From the NCBI RefSeq assembly GCF_014648895.1, contig NZ_BMRZ01000006.1:186001-250000 (forward strand): DNA of 64,000 nucleotides. The letters run 5' to 3'. Each line of letters begins with the position of its first letter. The stretch's first letter is position 1. The translations under genes were made by a program, and so were the position numbers. The notes beneath the pieces are model-generated. The model had not been told where the DNA came from. It worked only from the letters and a program-made list of their open reading frames with translations, and ran no database searches. Shown piece by piece: positions 43,643-51,989 of this stretch. The DNA comes from Streptomyces tanashiensis. GTDB lineage: Bacteria > Actinomycetota > Actinomycetes > Streptomycetales > Streptomycetaceae.

Positions 43643-44410
43643 ATGGTGGAGATCAAGACGAACGAATCCCTGGCGGCCATGCGCGAGTCGGGCCGTGTGG
43701 TGGCCCGCGCCCTGGCGGCCGTACGAGAGAAGGCGGCGCCCGGCGTCCCGCTCACCGAGCTCGACCGCGCCGCGCGCGCCGTGCTCGCCGAGGCGGGGGC
43801 CGGCTCGCCCTTCCTCGACTACCACCCGGAGTGGGCCCCGGTGCCCTTCCCCGCGGTCGTGTGCGTCTCCGTGAACGACGCCATCGTGCACGGCATCCCG
43901 GACGGGACCCGGCTGGCCCCGGGCGACCTGGTCTCCGTGGACTGCGGGGCGACGCTGGGCGGCTGGGCGGGCGACGCGGCGGTCAGCTTCACCGTCGGCC
44001 CGGCCCGGCCGGAGGACACCCGGCTGATCGCCGCGGCGGAGGAGGCCCTGGAGGCCGGCATCGCGGCGGCCGTCGTCGGCAACCGCATCGGCGACATCGC
44101 CCACGCGATCGGCCGGGTCTGCCGGGCCGCGGGATACGGCATCCCCGACGGATTCGGCGGGCACGGGATCGGCCGCGCCATGCACGAGGACCCGGGCGTC
44201 CCCAACGAGGGACGCCCGGGCCGGGGCATGAGGCTGCGCCACGGGATGGTGCTCGCGATCGAGCCGATGCTCATCGGCGGCGGCACGGACGAGCACTACA
44301 CGGCGCGGGACGGCTGGACGATCCGTACGTCCGACGGCTCCCGCGCCTCCCACGCCGAGCACACGGTGGCGATCACGGACGACGGCCCGCGCGTCCTGAC
44401 GGCCCTGTAG
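43643..44410 (+). CDS. map: Methionine aminopeptidase, type I
   Basis: A 255-aa type I MAP. The five metal ligands are in VSVDCGATLGGWAGDAAVSF (two Asp), GGHGIGRAMHEDPGVPN (His), VLAIEPM (Glu) and HAEHTVAI (Glu). It removes the N-terminal Met from nascent proteins. Streptomyces genomes usually hold more than one map gene, and this one, paired with an XRE repressor, looks like a conditional copy. The ATG at 43643 fits the leaderless promoter; a TTG two codons upstream is the only alternative. Confidence 0.93.
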   Translation: MVEIKTNESLAAMRESGRVVARALAAVREKAAPGVPLTELDRAARAVLAEAGAGSPFLDYHPEWAPVPFPAVVCVSVNDAIVHGIPDGTRLAPGDLVSVDCGATLGGWAGDAAVSFTVGPARPEDTRLIAAAEEALEAGIAAAVVGNRIGDIAHAIGRVCRAAGYGIPDGFGGHGIGRAMHEDPGVPNEGRPGRGMRLRHGMVLAIEPMLIGGGTDEHYTARDGWTIRTSDGSRASHAEHTVAITDDGPRVLTAL

Positions 44411-44443
44411 CCGGCCGGGGCGCGGGGCCGCGGCGGGCGCACG

Positions 44444-44520
44444 ACCGCGACCGCGCGGCTCCGGAAACCGGGACCGTGACCGCGCGGCTCGGGAAACCGC
44501 GACCTCGACCGCGCGACTCC
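44444..44520. repeat. 29-bp tandem repeat between map and ggt
   Basis: Two full units (44444-44472 and 44473-44501) and a partial third (44502-44520) share ACCGxGACCGCGCGGCTCxGG-type sequence with AAACC near the end. It lies in the 135-bp gap between convergent genes. No reading frame in it looks coding. Confidence 0.6.
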
Positions 44521-44533
44521 AGGCCGCGCGGTC
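44507..44533. terminator. Hairpin downstream of map and ggt
   Basis: GACCGCGCG (44507-44515) pairs perfectly with CGCGCGGTC (44525-44533) around a 9-base loop, overlapping the last tandem-repeat unit. It lies 12 bp beyond the ggt stop on the minus strand and about 100 bp after map. Confidence 0.5.
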
Positions 44534-44545
44534 GGGGGCGCGTCG

Positions 44546-46351
44546 CTAGGACGCCGGACGTACGACCATCGCCGAGCCGCCGCCCCTGCGGACGGTCTCC
44601 GCGGCGGCCACCCAGCGGCCGTCGGGGAGCCGCTGGACACCGGTCGCCGCACCGATCTCCGGGTTCTGCCGGAAGCCGTGCCCGATGCCCTCCAGCTCCG
44701 CCCTCAGCGGGCTGTTCCACAGGGCCGGTTCGAGTTCGGTGGTGGCCTGGTTGCGCTGGCTGGCGCGCGGCGCGGCGATCGCGTCGACGAGCGGCAGACC
44801 CCGGTCGACGACCCCGGTGAGGGTCTGGAGGACCGTGGTGATGATGGTGGCGCCGCCCGGGGAGCCGAGCGCCAGGACGGGCCGGTCGTGCCGGTCGAGG
44901 ACGATCGTCGGGGAGATCGAGGAGCGCGGCCGCTTGCCGGGGCCGGGCAGGTTGGGGTCGTGGACGGCCGCGCCGGCCGGGGCGAAGGAGAAGTCGGTCA
45001 GCTCGTTGTTGAGCAGGAAGCCCCGGCCGGGCACGGTGATGCCGCTTCCCCCAGTGGACTCGATGGTGAGGGTGTAGGCGACGATGTTGCCCCACTTGTC
45101 CGCCACCGTCAGATGGGTGGTGTTCTCGCCCTCGTACGTGGTCGGGGCGGCCGTGCCCCCGGTCGCGCAGGGCGCGGGACGCGCGGGGTCGCCCGGTGCG
45201 AGCGGGCTGGTGAGGGCGGCGTCGTCGCGGATCAGGCAGGCCCGGGAGTCGGCGAACCGCTGGGAGAGCAGGCCCCGCGTCGGCACGGATTCGAAGGCCG
45301 GGTCGCCGACCCAGCGGCCCCGGTCGGCGAAGGCGATGCGGCTGGCCTCGATGTAGCGGTGCAGGTAGCGGGCCTGGGAGGCCGCCGAGAGGTCGGTGCC
45401 CTCCAGGATGTTGAGCGCCTCGCCGACGCTGGTGCCGCCGGAGGAGGAGGGGGCCATGCCGTAGACGTCGAGCCCCCGGTACGAGACCTTCGTGGGCCTG
45501 CGGGACTCGGTGCGGTACGCGGCGAGGTCGGCCTCCGTCAGATCGCCGGGGCGGACGGTCCGGGTCGCGCCCTCGCGGAGCGGGGGCGTGCGCACGGTGT
45601 CGACGATGTCCCGGGCCAGCGGCCCCCGGTAGAGGGCGCCGACGCCGTTGCGGCCGAGCGTCTCGTACGTGCGGGCCAGGTCGGGGTTCTTGAAGACGCT
45701 GCCGACCACGGGCAGTTGCCCGCCGGGCAGGAACAGTGCGGAGGTGGCCGGGAAGTCACGGAACCGGGCCTCGTTGGCGGCGGTCTGGGCGCGGAACGTG
45801 GGGTCGACGGTGAAGCCCTCGCGGGCCAGCCGCTCGGCGGGTTCGAGCAGGGTGCCGAGCCGCTTGCTGCCCCAGGCGTCGAGGGCGGCCTTCCAGGTGG
45901 CGGGGGTGCCGGGGGTGCCGACGCCGAGTCCGCTGGTCTGGCCCTCCTCGAAGGGGATGGGCTTTCCGTTCTCCACGAAGAGCCCGGCGTCGGCCGAACG
46001 GGGGGCGGTCTCCCGTCCGTCGATGGTCCGCACGGTACGGCTCTTCGCGTCGTAGTACACGAAGTAGCCGCCGCCCCCGATGCCCGCCGAGTACGGCTCG
46101 GTGACGCCGAGGGCGGCCGCGACGGCGACGGCGGCGTCGACCGCGTTGCCGCCCTTGCGGAGCACCTCGATGCCGGCGGCCGAGGCGTCGGCGTCGACAC
46201 TGGCGACGGCACCGCCGTACCCGACGGCGACGGGTTCCTTGACGGGTGGGGCCTGGACGGGCGGGGCCTTCGACGGCGCGGCGGCGCCCATCGAGAGCAC
46301 CGTCGCCGCGACGGCGAGCAGCGAGACCTTGCCTGCGGCGGAGCGACGCAT
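44546..46351 (-). CDS. ggt: Gamma-glutamyltransferase
   Basis: A 601-aa secreted N-terminal-nucleophile enzyme. The signal peptide is roughly residues 1-25 (VSLLAVAATVLSMGAAAP). Autoprocessing should occur before the Thr in EGENTTHLTVADKWGNIV near residue 410, splitting large and small subunits. Other signatures are GGNAVDAAVAVAAALGVTEPYSAGIGGGGYFVYYD, MAPSSSGG and LALGSPGGATI. It hydrolyses or transfers the gamma-glutamyl group of glutathione-like or other gamma-glutamyl compounds outside the membrane. It is divergent from the 244-aa hypothetical gene. Confidence 0.94.
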   Translation of the reverse strand: MRRSAAGKVSLLAVAATVLSMGAAAPSKAPPVQAPPVKEPVAVGYGGAVASVDADASAAGIEVLRKGGNAVDAAVAVAAALGVTEPYSAGIGGGGYFVYYDAKSRTVRTIDGRETAPRSADAGLFVENGKPIPFEEGQTSGLGVGTPGTPATWKAALDAWGSKRLGTLLEPAERLAREGFTVDPTFRAQTAANEARFRDFPATSALFLPGGQLPVVGSVFKNPDLARTYETLGRNGVGALYRGPLARDIVDTVRTPPLREGATRTVRPGDLTEADLAAYRTESRRPTKVSYRGLDVYGMAPSSSGGTSVGEALNILEGTDLSAASQARYLHRYIEASRIAFADRGRWVGDPAFESVPTRGLLSQRFADSRACLIRDDAALTSPLAPGDPARPAPCATGGTAAPTTYEGENTTHLTVADKWGNIVAYTLTIESTGGSGITVPGRGFLLNNELTDFSFAPAGAAVHDPNLPGPGKRPRSSISPTIVLDRHDRPVLALGSPGGATIITTVLQTLTGVVDRGLPLVDAIAAPRASQRNQATTELEPALWNSPLRAELEGIGHGFRQNPEIGAATGVQRLPDGRWVAAAETVRRGGGSAMVVRPAS

Positions 46352-46441
46352 TCCTACCTCCAGTCAACGACCGTCCGCGCAGCGTAACTTCCCGCGCCGC
46401 CTCCCGTCAGGACCGCCTCGAACTGGAGGCCGGATCGCCGC

Positions 46442-46447
46442 TAGCAT
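46442..46447 (+). promoter_or_regulatory. Probable leaderless -10 of the 244-aa hypothetical gene
   Basis: TAGCAT ends eight bases before the ATG at 46456, and no Shine-Dalgarno is seen between them. A matching -35 is not clear. Confidence 0.35.
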
Positions 46448-46455
46448 GCGCGCCT

Positions 46456-47190
46456 ATGAACGAAGACCTGCGCAACGTGGTGCTCGGGGTCCTGGCCACC
46501 GGAGTCAGTGGTTCCCTGGGGTGGCTGACCCGGGCCTACCTCTGGCGGCGGCGGCTACGCCGCAAGCAGGCCTTCTTCGGGCTGCCCTCCGGTTCCGAGT
46601 GTCTGCTCGTGGTGAACCGTCTGGCCGGCAGCGAGCGCGGGGTGCACGCCACCGACGTGTCGGCGCTGCTCGAACTGTCGGCGCTGATCAAGGACTGCGG
46701 GGCGCGGCCCCGTGTCGTACAGCACGACACGGCCCGTCAGGGCCTGGGGCAGATAGCCGAGTTCTGCATCGGCGGCCCCTACTCCAACCGGCGCATGGCG
46801 GCCCATCTGCCCAACCTGTTGCCGGGACTCACGATGAACGTCGAGCAGGAGCCGCGCGAGGACCGGGGGATGATCACCGTCGCGGGCGAGACCTACCGCC
46901 CGGAGTGGGGGGTCGACGAGTACGTCGTCCTCGCCCGCCTCACCCGCGGCGAGGGCGGTCGGCCGGTGTTCCTTCTCTGCGGCCAGGCAGCGGTCACCAA
47001 TCAGGCCGCGGCGCGGCATCTGGCCCGCCATCACAAGGCGCTGGCCGGCAAGTACGGGCCGGACGGCTCCTTCGTGCTCCTCCTGAAGGTGGTCAACTCG
47101 CAGGCGTACGGCCCCGATGTGATGGAGCTGGTCGCCGACGTCACGAGCGCGGCGCGGACGGCTCCAGCGGTCGAACCGGCAGCGACTTGA
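46456..47190 (+). CDS. Conserved hypothetical protein with N-terminal membrane anchor
   Basis: A 244-aa protein. Residues about 7-27 (VVLGVLATGVSGSLGWLTRAYLW) are a membrane helix followed by a basic stretch (RRRRLRRK), giving an inside-positive anchor. The soluble part has alternating strands and helices (ECLLVVNRLAGSERGVHATDVSALLELSALIKDC and FLLCGQAAVTNQAAARHLARHHKALAGKYG) that suggest an alpha/beta domain. I recognise no catalytic motif. The last 50 bp overlap the P450 gene on the other strand. Confidence 0.7.
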   Translation: MNEDLRNVVLGVLATGVSGSLGWLTRAYLWRRRLRRKQAFFGLPSGSECLLVVNRLAGSERGVHATDVSALLELSALIKDCGARPRVVQHDTARQGLGQIAEFCIGGPYSNRRMAAHLPNLLPGLTMNVEQEPREDRGMITVAGETYRPEWGVDEYVVLARLTRGEGGRPVFLLCGQAAVTNQAAARHLARHHKALAGKYGPDGSFVLLLKVVNSQAYGPDVMELVADVTSAARTAPAVEPAAT

Positions 47191-48397
47191 TCCCGTTGAC
47201 GAAGTTGGAGACGAGGCGCCGGGGCGGTCCCGCGAGGATCAGTCCGCCGCAGGCCGCGCGCGTCTCCTCGTAGAGCACGCGGAGCTGGAGCCGGGCGAAG
47301 TGGGCGCCGAGGCAGACGTGCGGGCCGTCGCCGAAGGAGACGTGCGGGTTGGGGGTCCGGGCGAGGTCCAGGCGGTGCGGGTCCACGAAGACGCGTTCGT
47401 CGTGGTTGGCGGAGGCGTGGAAGACGACGACCTTGTCGCCGGCCCGGATCCTCCGCCCGGCCAGTTCGGTGTCCTGGGCGGCGGTGCGCCGGAAGGAGAG
47501 CACGGGCGGGTGCACGCGCAGGAGTTCGTCCACGGCCGTGTCCATGGGGACCTCCCCCGCCCACAAGTTCCGCTGCTGCGCCGGGTGTTCGGCGAGGGCG
47601 AGGATTCCGCCGGGGGCGGCGCTGCGCACGGTGTCGTTGCCGGCGACGGTCAGCAGGAAGAAGAACATCTCCAGTTCTGCATCGTCGAGTTCGGAGGCGG
47701 CGAGCACGCTCATGACGTCGTCGGCCGGGTGGGCGCGTTTGTGGGCGGCGAGCTCCTGGGCGTAGCCGAACATCTCGGCGAGCATGGCGGGTGAGCGGGG
47801 GTTGACCGGCCGCCCCTCGGCGTCGAGGACCGGCGGCTCGTCGGGGTCCTGGTAGGCGATGACCCGCTCGGTCCAGGTGTGCAGCAGTCCCCGGTCGCTC
47901 GCGGGCACCCCGAGCAGGTCGGTGAGGTTGAGCAGCGCGTAGTCGTCGGTGACGGCCCGGACGAGGTCCACCTCGCCGCCGTCCGCGAACGCGGCCGCCA
48001 GCAGCTCACGGGCCCGGTCGCGGGCGGTGACGGTGAAGCGCTCGATCCGCCCGGGCGTGAACGCCCGGCTGACGAGCCGCCTCAGCCGGCCCTGTGCCGG
48101 GGGATCCTGATTGAGCATCATGCGGCGGACGAAGGGCAGGTCGGCCGGGTCGGGGTCGCGGATCTGGGTGGCGCCGAGGTGCGAGGAGTACGTCCCCGAG
48201 TCCTTGAGGACCCGCACGACGTCGGCGTGCCGGGTGACGGCCCAGAAGCCCGGCCCCGCGGGCCAGCCGAGGATCTCCGGCTCGTCCTGCCGGGCGACGG
48301 GGGCCCGGTCGCGCAGGGCGCGGAAGCGGTCGTGCGGGATGCCGGACGCGTAGATCCGGGGGTCGAAGACATCGGGTACCTCGTCCGGATCCCCCAC
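47141..48397 (-). CDS. Cytochrome P450
   Basis: A 418-aa bacterial class I P450. The I-helix oxygen-activation motif is LTVAGNDTVR, the K-helix ExxR is DELLRVHPP, and the haem-binding loop is FGDGPHVCLG with the Cys ligand. The N-terminal PDVFDPRIYASGIPHDRFR resembles CYP families that act on sterols, terpenes or fatty acids, but no ferredoxin or biosynthetic gene is adjacent. The GTG at 48397 has GGGAGG four bases upstream; a TTG at 48430 with GGGAA is an alternative. Its 3' end overlaps the 244-aa gene. Confidence 0.92.
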   Translation of the reverse strand: MGDPDEVPDVFDPRIYASGIPHDRFRALRDRAPVARQDEPEILGWPAGPGFWAVTRHADVVRVLKDSGTYSSHLGATQIRDPDPADLPFVRRMMLNQDPPAQGRLRRLVSRAFTPGRIERFTVTARDRARELLAAAFADGGEVDLVRAVTDDYALLNLTDLLGVPASDRGLLHTWTERVIAYQDPDEPPVLDAEGRPVNPRSPAMLAEMFGYAQELAAHKRAHPADDVMSVLAASELDDAELEMFFFLLTVAGNDTVRSAAPGGILALAEHPAQQRNLWAGEVPMDTAVDELLRVHPPVLSFRRTAAQDTELAGRRIRAGDKVVVFHASANHDERVFVDPHRLDLARTPNPHVSFGDGPHVCLGAHFARLQLRVLYEETRAACGGLILAGPPRRLVSNFVNGIKSLPVRPLEPSAPRS

Positions 48398-48557
48398 CGT
48401 GCCTCCCGCCAGAACCGATCCAGAGGTCAAGACGTTCCCATCATGACAGGTCAGGGGCCTTTTTCGTAGGACGGAACGCACAGTTCGTGAGCCTTGTCCG
48501 GCCTGCCCCGCGACTCCCAGAATCTCCGTCGTGCATCACGCGGAGAACAGGGGGCAC

Positions 48558-49766
48558 ATGGGCGACACACGGAAGCCCGACGAGGACGCGGTCATGCGGG
48601 CGCGGGTCCTGCTGCTCGGATCCGACCGGCCGAGCAGCCGGGAGCAGGTCGAGGCGTACCGGATCCTGGTGCAGGTCAACCCACGGGCCTATCTGGCCAA
48701 GTTGACCCACGCGCTGGTCATCCGCACGTGGGACACCAGGGATCCGAAGCAGCACGTGGCGCTGTACGCGGAGGCGGTGGACGCGATGCGGCGGTACGGC
48801 GGGGAGGTGCCGGGCGGGAAGGACGAGCTGAGCAGCGCCCTGCAGGGCTATCAGCGCGCGCTGTTCGGCGACGGCCGGCGGTCCGAGGGGCGTGCGGTGT
48901 GCGAGGAGTTGGCGGCGGCCGGCCTGTACGGGCGCCTCGCGGTCGTCCTGGCGGAGGAGGGGCGCCACGCGGAGGCGGCCGATCTGCACGCCCGGCACAT
49001 CGTGCCCGGGGAGGCGGACGTGTCCGAGTGGACGCTGATCGAGTGGGCGGCCGAACTGGACGCGGCCGGACGGCACGAGGAGGCCCTGGAGGTGTTCGCG
49101 CGTGTCGTCGACGAGGCCCGGCGCACGGCGGCGGAGGACCTCGCCCCGCTGGCGGCCCTGGTGTGGAAGCTGGACCAGTACGCCCGGATGCTCCGGACCG
49201 CCGGACGGACGGCCGAGGAGGCGGCCGCGCGGCGCGAGACGCTGACCCTCCTCGCCCGTCTCGCGGAGGGCGGGGAGCCGGTGAGCTGGAGCAACATCCA
49301 GGCCTGGTGGGTGACCCTGCTGCTCCTCTCGGGCCGGCCGGCCGAACCGGCCGCCACTCCCGAGGCCCCCCTGCCGGCGTTCGGGGTCCACCCTCACCAC
49401 GGCTGGTCTCCCGACATACGGGAGGCCTGGTTCGCCTCGATCCCCGCCCTCGAAGGCCGGACCGCCGCCCTGCGGGAGTCCGGTGATCTTCCCGCGCTGA
49501 TCGCCGCCCAGCGTCGCCTCACCGTCCGCCGGGCGCTCCGCTGGGAGACGTCCGGCCACCGGGCCGAGGACGCGCTCCGCCCGGCCTTCGACGAGGGCGT
49601 GCGTCTCGCCCGCCGACCGGACGGCGGCACGAGCGCCCTGGTCCGCGCGCTCACCGACCGGTCCATGTTCCTCCTCGCCGTCAAGCGGTACGAGGAGGCG
49701 CACGCGGACTTCGCCGAGGCCGTCGCCCTCCGGGGTGACGCGCCACCAATCGTTACCCGCACGTAA
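48558..49766 (+). CDS. TPR-like repeat protein, function unknown
   Basis: A 402-aa, almost all-helical cytoplasmic protein. Helical hairpins with the TPR pattern occur along its length: AYLAKLTHALVIRTWD, GRLAVVLAEEGRHAEAADLHARH, AAELDAAGRHEEALEVFARVVDEA and ALTDRSMFLLAVKRYEEAHADFAEAVAL. No enzymatic or DNA-binding motif is seen. Such proteins usually act as adaptors. The ATG at 48558 follows AGGGGG; the in-frame GTG at 48531 lacks a ribosome site. Confidence 0.75.
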   Translation: MGDTRKPDEDAVMRARVLLLGSDRPSSREQVEAYRILVQVNPRAYLAKLTHALVIRTWDTRDPKQHVALYAEAVDAMRRYGGEVPGGKDELSSALQGYQRALFGDGRRSEGRAVCEELAAAGLYGRLAVVLAEEGRHAEAADLHARHIVPGEADVSEWTLIEWAAELDAAGRHEEALEVFARVVDEARRTAAEDLAPLAALVWKLDQYARMLRTAGRTAEEAAARRETLTLLARLAEGGEPVSWSNIQAWWVTLLLLSGRPAEPAATPEAPLPAFGVHPHHGWSPDIREAWFASIPALEGRTAALRESGDLPALIAAQRRLTVRRALRWETSGHRAEDALRPAFDEGVRLARRPDGGTSALVRALTDRSMFLLAVKRYEEAHADFAEAVALRGDAPPIVTRT

Positions 49767-49806
49767 CTTACCGACCAGTTACCACGGGTAAGGCGTCGCG
49801 GTTACC
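49752..49806 (+). promoter_or_regulatory. Cluster of TTACC boxes upstream of the secreted hydrolase gene
   Basis: TTACC occurs at 49753, 49768, 49779 and 49802. GTTAC-6 bp-GTAAC (49752-49767) is an inverted pair, the 49768 and 49779 copies are an 11-bp direct repeat, and TTACC-ACG-GGTAA (49779-49791) is a further inverted repeat. Such half-site arrays are typical for OmpR/PhoB-type response regulators (GlnR, MtrA or PhoP types). Part of the array overlaps the 3' end of the preceding gene. Confidence 0.45.
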
Positions 49807-49857
49807 GTCGGGTCACTTTCACTGCCCCCCAACAGTGTCCCCAGTGAGGAGTGCCCC

Positions 49858-51411
49858 GTGCGCAGATCCCTGGTCCTCGCCGTCTCGGCCGCCCTCGTGG
49901 CCGGGACGGCCCTCGGGTTCGCCCCGGCCACCCAGGCCGCCGACACCGCCGGATCCCTCCGCTTCGTCGACATCGCCGGGGAGGGCGGCACCGTCCTCAA
50001 GGCGAACGTCGTCACGCCGGCCGGAGCCGACGCCGCCACCCGCCATCCCCTGATCGTTCTGCCCACCAGCTGGGCCATGCCCCAGGTCGAGTACCTCGCC
50101 CAGGCCAAGAAGCTCGCCGACTCCGGCTACGTCGTGGTGAGTTACAACTCGCGCGGCTTCTGGCAGTCCGGCGGCGAGATCGAGACCGCGGGCCCCAAGG
50201 ACGTCGCGGACGCCTCCAAGGTGATCGACTGGGCCCTCGCGAACACCCCGTCCGACCCCGACCACGTGGGCATGGCGGGCGTCTCGTACGGCGCGGGCAT
50301 CAGCCTGCTCGCCGCCGCGAACGACCCGCGGATCAAGGCCGTCGCCGCGCTCAGCGGCTGGGCCGACCTGATCGAGTCCATCTACAGCGGCCGCACCCAG
50401 CACCTCCAGGCCGCCGCCCTGCTCGGCGGCGCCGGCTATCTCACCGGCCGCCCGGGCCCCGAACTCCAGCAGATCCTCGGCGACTTCCTCTCCTCCGACC
50501 TGACCAAGGAGGAGGACATGATCGCCTGGGGCCGCAAGCGCTCCGCCGTCGAGCAGCTCGACCGGATCAACGCCAACGGCGCCGCCATCATGCTCGGCAA
50601 CGCCTGGGGCGACACCATCTTCCCGCCCAACCAGTACGCGAGCTTCTACGAGAAGCTCACCGGCCCCAAGCGGCTGGAGTTCCGGCCCGGCGACCACGCC
50701 ACCGCCGAGGCCACCGGCCTCCTCGGCCTGCCCAACGACACCTGGACCAGCGCCCACCGCTGGTTCGACCACTACCTCAAGGGCGTCGACAACGGCATCG
50801 ACCGCGAGCGGCCCGTCCAGCTGAAGCCCCGCTCCGACGCCGGCTACGAGGGCTACCCGGACTGGAAGTCCCTCGACGCGAACCGGCGGAAGTTCGACCT
50901 CGGCGGTACGCAGCGGATACGGGCGAACGTCGACTCCGGCGCCAACGGCGGTGTCGTCATGCTCTCCAACCTCCTGGACCAGTTCTTCCAGGCCCCGCCC
51001 GTCGCCTCCGTGCCCCTCCTCCCCCGCGCCTTCGCCGGCGTCTGGCAGTCGGAGCGGTACGACGCCCCGCAGCGGGTGCGCGGCACCGTGAAGGTGCACA
51101 CCACGGTCAGCTCCACCGAGGAGAGCGGCACCCTCGTGGCGTACCTCTACGACGTGGGCCCGCTCGGGCTCGGCAAGCTCGTCAGCAACGCCCCGTACAC
51201 CTTCCACGACCGCACGCCCGGGCAGCCGTTCGGCGTCGATCTGGACCTCTTCTCGACGGCCTACGACGTCCCCGCCGGGCACCGGCTCGCGCTGGTCGTC
51301 GACACCGTCGACCCGCTCTACATCGAGCACAACCCGACCGGCGCGCGGCTCACCTTCTCCTCCCCCGCGACCGACCCGTCGTACGTGTCGGTCCCGCTGC
51401 GGGCGGAGTGA
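49858..51411 (+). CDS. Secreted CocE/NonD-family alpha/beta hydrolase
   Basis: A 517-aa protein. The signal peptide (residues 1-28) ends in ATQAAD. The alpha/beta hydrolase core has YVVVSYNSRGFWQSGG, the nucleophile elbow AGVSYGAG (Ser), GDTIFPPNQ (Asp) and RPGDHATAEA (His). Residues about 340-517 form the jelly-roll domain of Xaa-Pro dipeptidyl-peptidase-like enzymes (AYLYDVGPLGLGKLVSNAPYTFHDR). It is probably an extracellular acyl-peptidase or esterase. GTG start with GAGGAG upstream. Confidence 0.88.
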   Translation: MRRSLVLAVSAALVAGTALGFAPATQAADTAGSLRFVDIAGEGGTVLKANVVTPAGADAATRHPLIVLPTSWAMPQVEYLAQAKKLADSGYVVVSYNSRGFWQSGGEIETAGPKDVADASKVIDWALANTPSDPDHVGMAGVSYGAGISLLAAANDPRIKAVAALSGWADLIESIYSGRTQHLQAAALLGGAGYLTGRPGPELQQILGDFLSSDLTKEEDMIAWGRKRSAVEQLDRINANGAAIMLGNAWGDTIFPPNQYASFYEKLTGPKRLEFRPGDHATAEATGLLGLPNDTWTSAHRWFDHYLKGVDNGIDRERPVQLKPRSDAGYEGYPDWKSLDANRRKFDLGGTQRIRANVDSGANGGVVMLSNLLDQFFQAPPVASVPLLPRAFAGVWQSERYDAPQRVRGTVKVHTTVSSTEESGTLVAYLYDVGPLGLGKLVSNAPYTFHDRTPGQPFGVDLDLFSTAYDVPAGHRLALVVDTVDPLYIEHNPTGARLTFSSPATDPSYVSVPLRAE

Positions 51412-51463
51412 CCACCGGCCGCTGCCGGGCGGGGGCGGCTCCCTGCCCGGGGGCGGCGGGGGT

Positions 51464-51907
51464 TCAGTACTCGGAGGCCTCCGCGTACACCTGGGAGAGC
51501 TGCGGCGCGCCCGTCATCGCCCAGTCCAGACCGGCCTCGACGACCTGGATCTCCCGGCCCGAGGCGAGCCGCACCACGGGGCCACCGCCCGGCCACACCT
51601 GCCACCGGGCGCCCGGCACGTTCCGGACGATCACGGTGCCGAGGTAGAGCCCGGCGTCGTTCCCGAACCAGGGGAGCTCTTCCGGATCGTTTCGCCAGCG
51701 GGGCGGCAGCTGGTCGAGCTCCTGGAGGGAGCCCGGGGTGTCGTCCAGGACCACCCCGGCCTCCCCTGCACGGGAACGCAGCAGCTCGCACTCCGAGAGG
51801 AGCTCGGCCACTCCCTCCGGATCCCGGTCGAAGGCCGCGGCCAGGGGGGCCTCCGCGGGCTCGGGCTCATGCCGCTTTCGCCAATGGTCCAGAAAGGGGA
51901 TGTTCAT
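51464..51907 (-). CDS. Conserved small hypothetical protein (possible DUF6278)
   Basis: A 147-aa soluble acidic protein starting MNIPFLDHWRKRHEPEPAEA. It has a helical first half (AAAFDRDPEGVAELLSECELLRSRAG) and a beta-rich second half (DAGLYLGTVIVRNVPGARWQVWPGGGPVVRLASGREI). I believe this is the small Streptomyces family called DUF6278, from memory only. No function is known. The ATG at 51907 is preferred over an upstream GTG-type extension. It is convergent with the CocE gene. Confidence 0.7.
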   Translation of the reverse strand: MNIPFLDHWRKRHEPEPAEAPLAAAFDRDPEGVAELLSECELLRSRAGEAGVVLDDTPGSLQELDQLPPRWRNDPEELPWFGNDAGLYLGTVIVRNVPGARWQVWPGGGPVVRLASGREIQVVEAGLDWAMTGAPQLSQVYAEASEY

Positions 51908-51989
51908 CGGAACAGCGTCGCACCGCCACCTGTCGGTCGACCACCCGGCGCGCGGAGATGATCTCCGCACACGGGGCCGAAAGGACCGG

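Noticed and set aside
44444..44520. CRISPR array
   Set aside because: The 29-bp units are directly adjacent with no spacers and no cas genes are present; it is an ordinary tandem repeat.
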